Assembly (NCBI RefSeq): GCF_003234115.2
Contig: NZ_CP126251.1
Location: 2,170,001-2,234,000, forward strand
Length of the DNA: 64,000 nucleotides
Direction of reading: 5' to 3'
DNA from: Curtobacterium sp. MCPF17_002
Lineage (GTDB): Bacteria > Actinomycetota > Actinomycetes > Actinomycetales > Microbacteriaceae
Part shown: one piece after another, positions 45,142 to 53,000 of the stretch
Layout: every line of letters begins with the position of its first letter
Position numbering within the stretch: the stretch's first letter is position 1
Notes under the pieces: model-generated
Seen by the model: the letters and a program-made list of their open reading frames with translations, nothing else
The model's database searches: none
What the model was told of the DNA's origin: nothing
Program-made: the position numbers and the translations under genes

Positions 45142-47636
45142 GGGTGTCCTCTGTCCTCACTCGGCCGTCCACGACGCTCGCCGGCCTGCAAGCCATCGTA
45201 GTCACGAGCACCGGCCGGTCCCTGGCCGCGGGACGGTCGACGCCCCCTGCCACCCACCACGGCGGCCACCGAGGCGCCTGCCGTCCGCGACGTGTCGGCG
45301 ATGCGCAGCGACCGGAGGGAGACCGCCGCGCGCACCCGCTCCTTGCGGGTGCGTCCGGAGCGGAGGCTCGAGATGGCGTCGTCCGCGGCGGACCACATCC
45401 GGTCCGCGGTCGTGACGTCGGCGTCGTTCGGCCCGAACACGGACCGGTCCGCGAGCGCGGCGAGACCGCTGCCGCCCTCGCCGGGGGCACCGACGACGGT
45501 CTCGCGACGGGTCGCCGAGCGGTCCACGTCGTGCCCGCGGTCGACGAGCGCGTCGCGGTACTCGTCCCAGGCGCCCACGATGCGGCCCCGCGGCGTCGGA
45601 GCGCGTCGTCGCCGTCGTCGCCGGATCCGCTTGAGCAGCACGATGACGCCGAACGGCAGCAGGACGAGCGCGACGAAGCCGAGCGTCGCGAGCACCCACG
45701 GCAGCGCCGCGAGCAGGATCTGCAACCAGAGCGGTTGCACGGGCGGGGTGTCCCGGTCGCTCTGCGGCGGTGCCTGCTGCGACTGGTCCTGCTGCTCGGC
45801 GGGGGGCGGCGGCACGACGGTCTCCGGCCGGGTGACGGGCTGCGGCGTCTGCTGCTGCTCGTCGGGGATCTCGCGCACGGTCGGGTTCGGGTCGATCATG
45901 ACCCACCCCCACTGGGCGGTGTCGACCTCGACGCGGGCGGTCACGTCGGAACCCCGGAAGGTCGTGGTCCCGCCCGTGGTCGAGCCCGCGCCGGAGTCTC
46001 CCCCGGCGTCACCGCCGGCCGAGAACCCCATCACCACGCGCGCCGGGAACCCGAGCTGGTTCGCCATGAGCGCGACGGCCGCCGCGTACTGCTCCTGGTC
46101 CCCGATCATGATCGGGGACGTCAGGAGCTCCTGGATGCGGTCGGCACCGTGCCCGGATCGGCTCGCCCGGTCGTCGCCGACCCCGTGGCTCACGTAGCCG
46201 TTCCGCTTGAGCTCCTGCACCATCGCGACGAGCTTGGCGCCGTCGGTCTCGGCGTTGCCGCTGTACGCGTCGACCGTGTCGCGGACGGCGTCCGGCACGG
46301 AACGGGGCGTCGGGACGGAGGCGCTGCCCGGACGTGCGGACGCCAGCTCGTCGTCGGTCGGCTGGTCCGGCAGCACCGCCGTCAGGTCGTACCGGGTCCC
46401 GTCGGCGACGCCGCCGAGGACCGCGCCGGTGCCGGTCGAGCCGTTGTAGAAGAACGCTCCGCGCTCCTGGTCCGCGCCCGAACCGGTGAACTCGACCCGC
46501 TCGAGGTCTCCGACCGTCGGCAGCCACACCCCGCTGTAGCCCTGCACGGTCACACCGACCCGGACGGTGGTGCCGCGGACACCGCGGACGTCGACCGAGG
46601 TCGGCACCCGCTCGAAGGTGCCGGACGCCGTCGATCCGTCCGACCCGCCGACGCGGTAGACCACGCCGTCGTAGGTGTCGAGCGTCGCGATCCGCACGAA
46701 CCCGTCCGCGGGCAGACCGGTGACCCGCAGCTGTGCGGTGTCGGCCTCGGTCTGCTCCTCGTAGGCGCGGAAGCCGCTCAGCGGGCTGACGTAGTCCCGC
46801 GGGTCGAACGGCTTCACGACGTCGGTGCGCGCGACGGTCCGGCCCACCGTGGGCGGTGCGACGAGTCCGAGTCCGGTCGCGACGACGGCGGCCGCGACGA
46901 TGGTCCCGGTGCCGACGAGCGCCGGTCGCAGGACCGAGCGCGCGATCGGCACGCGGGACCCGATGGTGGTCGCCACCGCGGTCGCGCGTCGCGCGTGCCG
47001 CACGGTGAGCGCCCAGACGAGCGCGATCCCGGTGAGCGTGACGGCGGTCGCGATCGACGTGTCGAGACGGCTCGGCCCGATCACGACACCGGCTGCGAAG
47101 AGCACGAGCGCCGGGATGCTGGCGAGTTCCTGCCTGGAGGCGCGGGTCGCCACGCTCACGGCCGTCACCGTCGCGATGAGGAGCGTCACGAAGTACGGCA
47201 CGAGGAGCGATTCGTAGGACCCGACCGGCAGGCTGATGGTCACCAGCCGCTTCCAGCCGAGGGCGACGCCGGCGAACAGGTCGACGAGTCCCTGCCCGGT
47301 CGGCAGGATGCCGTTGGCCTGGCCCGGCACGGCCGCGGGGACGCCGGTGAGTGCGAACGCCGCGATCGTCGCGACCGCGATCACCGCCGTCGGCAGCCGG
47401 AACACCGCGCCGAGGAGGGCGACGAGTGTGCCGAAGACCACGGCGGTCACCGCGGCGACGATCATCGCGTCGTCGCGGTAGACGGGCCACCAGGCCGTGC
47501 TGGCGACCGCGAGGAGGAGCCACACCGCGAGGGTGCCGCCGACGAGCCGGGTCGGCGTGAGACGACGGGCCTCGCGGCGGGCGTCCCGACGCACGGTCTT
47601 CCTCGCCCGGGTGGCCGGGTCCGCTGCGACGCTCAC
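45138..47636 (-). CDS. TgpA-like transglutaminase-fold membrane protein, catalytic Cys replaced
   Basis: 832 residues. A block of seven to eight membrane helices (about residues 30-270), an extracellular transglutaminase-like domain (about 280-640), a further helix (about 655-680) and a cytoplasmic basic tail. At the normal GDCE active-site position the sequence is IGDQEQYAAAVALMANQLG (near residue 508), so the nucleophilic Cys is Gln. The usual HAW position reads TARVEV, and only the Asp (MIDPNP) is kept. A structural or binding role is therefore more likely than catalysis. GTGA overlaps at both ends couple it to the DUF58 and FHA genes. Confidence 0.87.
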   Translation of the reverse strand: MSVAADPATRARKTVRRDARREARRLTPTRLVGGTLAVWLLLAVASTAWWPVYRDDAMIVAAVTAVVFGTLVALLGAVFRLPTAVIAVATIAAFALTGVPAAVPGQANGILPTGQGLVDLFAGVALGWKRLVTISLPVGSYESLLVPYFVTLLIATVTAVSVATRASRQELASIPALVLFAAGVVIGPSRLDTSIATAVTLTGIALVWALTVRHARRATAVATTIGSRVPIARSVLRPALVGTGTIVAAAVVATGLGLVAPPTVGRTVARTDVVKPFDPRDYVSPLSGFRAYEEQTEADTAQLRVTGLPADGFVRIATLDTYDGVVYRVGGSDGSTASGTFERVPTSVDVRGVRGTTVRVGVTVQGYSGVWLPTVGDLERVEFTGSGADQERGAFFYNGSTGTGAVLGGVADGTRYDLTAVLPDQPTDDELASARPGSASVPTPRSVPDAVRDTVDAYSGNAETDGAKLVAMVQELKRNGYVSHGVGDDRASRSGHGADRIQELLTSPIMIGDQEQYAAAVALMANQLGFPARVVMGFSAGGDAGGDSGAGSTTGGTTTFRGSDVTARVEVDTAQWGWVMIDPNPTVREIPDEQQQTPQPVTRPETVVPPPPAEQQDQSQQAPPQSDRDTPPVQPLWLQILLAALPWVLATLGFVALVLLPFGVIVLLKRIRRRRRRRAPTPRGRIVGAWDEYRDALVDRGHDVDRSATRRETVVGAPGEGGSGLAALADRSVFGPNDADVTTADRMWSAADDAISSLRSGRTRKERVRAAVSLRSLRIADTSRTAGASVAAVVGGRGRRPSRGQGPAGARDYDGLQAGERRGRPSEDRGHP
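47132..47144 (+). repeat. dispersed 13-base motif, copy 4 (coding)
   Basis: GCCTGGAGGCGCG followed by GGTCGCC, identical over 20 bases to the copy at 6798-6817, but inside the transglutaminase-like gene where it encodes ATRASRQ. Confidence 0.55.
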
Positions 47637-49048
47637 GCTGCCGTCGCCGATCGGTGCAGCGCGTGGCGGAGGTCGTCGAGGTAGCCGATGGTCATCACGG
47701 TGAGTCCCGCGACGCGGAGGAACCGCGGCTGGGCCGACGGCTCGCAGATCACGGCGACGACCTCGACCCCGACGGGGAACCTGGTCGCGGCCAGCCGCAG
47801 TGCCGGCAGCTCGACGGTGGACCCGACGACGAGGAACGCGACCGAGATCCCGACGGTGTCGTTGCCGACGATGCTCGAGACCTCGGCGATCGGCAGGCAG
47901 GCGTCCGCGAGCCCGACCGACGCGAAGTCGTCGAGCAACCGCGTCGGGGTGACCGTCGGCAGCGGGTGCACGGCGTACACGGCGCGCTTGGCGAACTCCG
48001 GCGTTCGCTCGGACACGACGACGGTGACCTCGCGGCCGTCGCGGATCGCCCGCGTGCCGAGCGATGCCGCAGCGCTCACAGCGAGCTCGAACTCCTCGTC
48101 GTCGGCGAACTCGGCACGGGATATCCCGAGCGCGATCACGAGGTGGGACCGGCGGGTGTCCTCGAACTGCCGGACCATCAGCGCGCCGGACTTCGCCGTC
48201 GACTTCCAGTGGATCGTGCGGGGGTCGTCGCCCGGCATGTACTCGCGGATGGCGTGGAAGGCGATGTCCGACGGCGACAGGTCGGTCGTCGCCTGCCCCT
48301 CGAGATCGCGCACGAGACCGGTGCTCGTCGACGGGATCGCGATCGTCCGCGGGTGCACGATGACCTGCTCGCGGGCGGTCCAGACGACCTCACGGCGGAC
48401 GAGGCCGACCGGGTCCGCGCGGACGCCCGTCACCGGCCCGACGTCGAGCACCCCGCGGCGCACGGTCGGGACCGGCACCTCGCGCTCGAACGTGCCGTGC
48501 GGGCCGATCGACGGGATCGCGACGTCGACCAGACCCGAGCCGACCGGCACCTCCACCGTCGTCGGGACCGACGGCAGCCGCGCCGGGTTCTCGGCGGTGA
48601 CCACCACGCCCGCGGCGTCGCCGACGGCGACGCGGTGCTGGGGAAGCCGCATGCGGATGAGGAGTCGCGAGCGCCCGATCAGCGCGATCGCGGCCACGAC
48701 CACGAGCACCGCGCCCGCGAAGCCGACGACGACGACCTCGCGCAGTCCGAAGCGGTACCCCAGGACGAACGCGACGAGCGTGAGCGCGGCAACAGTCCAA
48801 CCCAGGCCGGTGACCACGGACGAGACCTCTGCCCACCCGCGCTTGACGAGCCTCCAGGCCGTGGCCCAGGCCCTGGCGAGACCGACGACTGCTTCCGCTG
48901 CCACGCCCTCGCGGTCACCGACCAGGCGCGTCCGGACGTTCGTCAGGCCGGCGACCGTCCCCGTGCGCTCGTACGCCGTCGTCCCGCGACGCGACCGCGT
49001 CGAGGACGGGCGGCGCGACCGCGTGGAGACGGGCCGGCGATCGGTCAC
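47633..49048 (-). CDS. DUF58 domain protein
   Basis: 471 residues. A basic, Ser/Thr/Arg-rich cytoplasmic N-terminus is followed by two close membrane helices (about residues 85-130) and a domain carrying the DUF58 signature (REYMPGDDPRTIHWKSTAKS). The C-terminal part has a von Willebrand A-like fold. DUF58 proteins are standard partners of MoxR ATPases and TgpA-like proteins, probably as substrates or adaptors of the chaperone. GTG start overlapping the moxR stop (GTGA). Confidence 0.9.
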   Translation of the reverse strand: MTDRRPVSTRSRRPSSTRSRRGTTAYERTGTVAGLTNVRTRLVGDREGVAAEAVVGLARAWATAWRLVKRGWAEVSSVVTGLGWTVAALTLVAFVLGYRFGLREVVVVGFAGAVLVVVAAIALIGRSRLLIRMRLPQHRVAVGDAAGVVVTAENPARLPSVPTTVEVPVGSGLVDVAIPSIGPHGTFEREVPVPTVRRGVLDVGPVTGVRADPVGLVRREVVWTAREQVIVHPRTIAIPSTSTGLVRDLEGQATTDLSPSDIAFHAIREYMPGDDPRTIHWKSTAKSGALMVRQFEDTRRSHLVIALGISRAEFADDEEFELAVSAAASLGTRAIRDGREVTVVVSERTPEFAKRAVYAVHPLPTVTPTRLLDDFASVGLADACLPIAEVSSIVGNDTVGISVAFLVVGSTVELPALRLAATRFPVGVEVVAVICEPSAQPRFLRVAGLTVMTIGYLDDLRHALHRSATAA

Positions 49049-50016
49049 GAGGCGGACCGGTCCGCCGGTGGCGGGGTCTCGACCAGCAGCTGCGCGATGA
49101 CGCTCGGGGCGCTGACGCCGTCGAACTCCGCCTCGGCGTCGAGCACCAGGCGGTGGGAGAGGATCGGCACCGCCAGGGCCTTCACGTCGTCGGGGGTGAC
49201 GTAGTGACGGTTGTTCAGGGCGGCGTACACCCGCGAGGCGCGCATGAGACCCATCGCGCCACGGACGCTGACGCCGAGGCGGACCTCGCTCGCCGAACGC
49301 GTGCCGTCGACCAGCCGCGCGACGTAGTCGGCGATCACCGGGTCGACGTGCACCGTCCGGGCGATCGCGGCCATCTCGGTGATCGTCGCGGCGGGCACCA
49401 CGCTCGCCAGCGGGACCGAACTCGACGGCGCGGACGCCGTCTCGAGGATCTTCACCGTCGCCGCGTGGTCCGGGTAGCCGATCGAGGCCTTCATGAGGAA
49501 GCGGTCGAGCTGCGCCTCGGGCAGACGGTACGTGCCGGCCTGCTCGATCGGGTTCTGCGTCGCGATGACCATGAACGGCGCGGCCAGCTTGTGGTTCACG
49601 CCGTCGACCGTGACGGCGGACTCCTCCATCGCCTCGAGGAGTGCCGACTGCGTCTTCGGGCTCGCACGGTTGATCTCGTCGGCGAGGACGATGTTCGAGA
49701 ACACCGGGCCGCGGTGGAAGTCGAACTCCTGGGTCTTCTGGTCGTACACGCTGATGCCGGTGATGTCGCCCGGCAGCAGGTCGGGCGTGAACTGGATGCG
49801 GTTCGTCGAGCCCTGCACGCTCTGGGCCATCGCCCGCGCGAGGCTCGTCTTGCCGGTGCCGGGGACGTCCTCGAGCAGGAGGTGTCCCTCGCTGAGCATC
49901 GCCGTGACCGCCAGGCGGATCACGAACGTCTTCCCGAGGAGCACCTGCTCGACGTTGGTCACGATGCGGCCTGCGACGTCGGCGAACCAGGTGGCCTGCT
50001 CCGGGGTCATGCTCAT
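49045..50016 (-). CDS. MoxR family AAA+ ATPase
   Basis: 323 residues. Walker A EDVPGTGKTSL (residues 49-59), Walker B LADEINRASPKTQSALLEAM, sensor 1 ATQNPIEQAGTYRLPEAQLDRF, and a C-terminal lid domain. MoxR proteins are chaperone-like ATPases that mature or remodel partner complexes containing von Willebrand A-type domains. GAGGAAC Shine-Dalgarno. 69 bases after the giant Ig-like gene, with no hairpin between, so it is likely the same transcript. Confidence 0.93.
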   Translation of the reverse strand: MSMTPEQATWFADVAGRIVTNVEQVLLGKTFVIRLAVTAMLSEGHLLLEDVPGTGKTSLARAMAQSVQGSTNRIQFTPDLLPGDITGISVYDQKTQEFDFHRGPVFSNIVLADEINRASPKTQSALLEAMEESAVTVDGVNHKLAAPFMVIATQNPIEQAGTYRLPEAQLDRFLMKASIGYPDHAATVKILETASAPSSSVPLASVVPAATITEMAAIARTVHVDPVIADYVARLVDGTRSASEVRLGVSVRGAMGLMRASRVYAALNNRHYVTPDDVKALAVPILSHRLVLDAEAEFDGVSAPSVIAQLLVETPPPADRSAS

Positions 50017-50085
50017 GCGGTGTCGTTCCTCGTTCTCGGGGATGGCGTTGGGGGCAGCGTACGGTCAGCGGGCGACGGAGCGGCG

Positions 50086-53000
50086 CTACTCGCTCGGCGA
50101 GGGGTCGGACGGCTGGGACGGCTCGGGGTCCGGCTCCGGTGCCGGGGTCACCGCGACGGCGTCCGAGAGATCACCCGTCGTGGTGAGGGTTGCACCATTG
50201 CCCAACGAGAGGGTCACGGTTGCCTGAACCCGGACAGAGCCCGACAGCAGAGGCGGATTCGGCGGGTCCTCGGACGAATCCCACGTCTGAGGCACAGAAA
50301 TGCCGGAACCGTCGTCCGACCCGTACCACCGCGCCGTGTACTGCACCGAGACACCAGCACCGGACGGGCCGCTGACCGAGATCGCGGAACCTTGTTTGGC
50401 CGCGACGACCGAAGCAGTTGCGTCGAGCGCTGCTGCACGCACCAGTTTCGACTGGCCGTCCTGGGTGCAGAACGATGACCCCGGTCCACCGCAGGCACGG
50501 AGCGTCACGGTCACCGGTACGTTCCGGGCGCCGTCTCCGGGCACGCCGCTCCACGACTGGCCCGGCTGCAGCGTCACGGTGGAGCCGCCGGTCTCGAGCT
50601 GGTAGTGGTCGACCTGCGTCCGCGGCGCGGTGACGACGGCGTTGGGGCGGCTCGTGCTGTTCGAGGTCAGCGACACCGACGGGTCATCCGTGCCGTCAGG
50701 ACGCTGGTACGCGGTCGTCTCGGCGTACTGGACGTTGCAGAAGTACCCGTTCGACACGGTGACCGCGAACGTCCGCTTCCCGCCACCCACGCCGGTCACG
50801 GTGGTCGGGCTCGACGAACCGAGCGAGCCGCCCGACGGGTTGTTGCAGTCGACGCTGCCGGACTGGAACACGCCGTAGCTGGTGGACGGGCCGCCAGCGG
50901 CGTCAGCAGCACCCCAGGTGACGGTCACGACGGACCTGCCGGTTCCGTCGTCGTTGTTCCCCACGTTCGCCGAGACGTTGGCCGGCTTGCTGGGCACGCC
51001 GACGGCGCTCCCCGTCGCGGACGCGGTGTTCCACTGCACGACGGTACCGTTGCGGTCGGCGGCGTTCCTCGGCGAGATGGTGACCTTGTACTGCGCCGCG
51101 CTCTGGGCGCCGGTGAACGAGGCGCTCGTCGCGGTGCCCGTGCTCCGCGTCGCGGACAGGCCGGGGCCCTCGATCGTCACGACGTAGTTGTTCACCGCGG
51201 TGCCGTTGTTCGGGGCGTCGACCTTGTCCCAGTCGACGTCGAGCTGGTTCGGCGTGCTCGTGCTCGGGCTGACGGTGATGCCCTTCGGCGGCGCCGGCAC
51301 GAAGTCGGCGCTCACGGGCGAGGACTCGGCCGACGCCTTCGAGTCGCCGACGGCGTTCGTCGCGACGACGCTGAACCGGTACGACGCCTTCGGGTCGAGG
51401 CCCGTGATCGTGCACACGGTCGCGGTCCCGCAGTCCTTCGAGACACCGTTCGTGCCCTCGATGCGGTAGCCCGTGATCGGCGAGTTGTTCGCCTGCGGGG
51501 TCGCCCACGTCAGGGTCGCCTGACCGCCTTCGTAGGACCCGGTCCGGCTCGGGGCGCCCGGGGCGTCGGGGACGTCCTGCACCGAGATCGTCACGTCGCC
51601 CCACACGTACCGGTCGGGGTCGTCGGTGGCGTCGGCGACCTGGTACTGCAGGTGGGTGTCGACGGGCTTCGCGTTGTCAGAGACGCTCACCTGCAGGCGG
51701 GACCGGTCGGCGCTGGGCGTGACGGTGACGCCACCGGGCAGGCCGCCGGAGAGCCCGCGGATGTTCACGACCCGGAGCCGCTGCTCGGGGAACGGGTTCG
51801 TCGGCTGGTCGTTCTGGAGGACGTCGATGGTGGTGGTCGCGCCACGCTTCGTCACCGACTTGTCGGCCCCGGGCTGCACGAGCGGCCGGGTGGACGCGAC
51901 CACGTCCACCGCGATCGAGCCCGAGCGGCCGGCGTTCGCGTCGTCGGCGACCCCGATGCCGATGGTGGCGGTGGTGTTCTTCTTCGCCGTGTCGGAGACC
52001 TTGACCGTCAGCTCCTGGCCGGAGATCGTCGCGGTGGTGCCGTCGCTCGGGCGGCTGACCACGGAGTACCGGAGCTCGGGCAGGTCCTTCGGGTACGGGT
52101 AGTCGGTCAGCTTCGTGAGGTCGATGGTGCGCGACTCCCCCGGCTGCATGTCGACCGCCGACCCGGTGAACGCGGGCGGCTGGTTCGAGCGCGGGGTGAC
52201 CTTGATCGGCAGCACGAGCGTCGCGACGCGTCCCTTGCCGCCGTTCGCGTTCGAGCCGTCGGTGACCTCGAACGAGATCGACGCGTTGCCGTAGTAGAGC
52301 TTCGACGACGTGAACTGCAGCGTCGAGGCGTCGACGACCAGGTCCTGCCCGTTCGCGTGGGTCGCCTTCACGGTGCCGTCGTCGGTGACCTTCGCGGTCT
52401 GCCCGTTCGCCGTGACGACGTACTTCGACAGCGGGATGTGGACCGTCGCCTCGCTCTTCACGCTGATCGCACCGGCGGTCCGGTTGACCTGCGGCAGGGC
52501 GTCGTCGAACCCGGGGACGTGGATGAAGCCGTAGGACACGATGTCCGGGTGGTCGGCGCGGGCGACCGAGAACGGGATCACCTGCGACTCGTCGGTCAGC
52601 CGGACGGCGATGCGCTGGTCGTCGGTGGCGCGGGCGGTGTCGCCGTAGCCGTCGACGACGCCGACGCGCAGGTCGGCGGCGGTGCCCTCGGCGAAGAAGA
52701 CGTTGTCGAGCACGTCCACCGTGACGCTCTGCCGGTGCATGATGTCCTGCAGGTCGAGCGTCGTGTCGTCGACCTCGGGGCGGAGCGGCTGTGCGTCCTC
52801 GTCGACGGTGACGGTGAGGAACGCGGTGCTCGCACCACCGTTCTCGTTCGCCACGGTGTACAGCACGGCGTAGTCGCCGGACTTCGCGGACTTCGGCGGC
52901 GTGACCCGGATCTGCTGCTTCTGCAGGACCTTCGCGGTGACGTCCTGCGCGGTGGGCTCCGCCTTCGTGACGGTGAGCTGGCCGCCCTCGGGGTCGGAGT

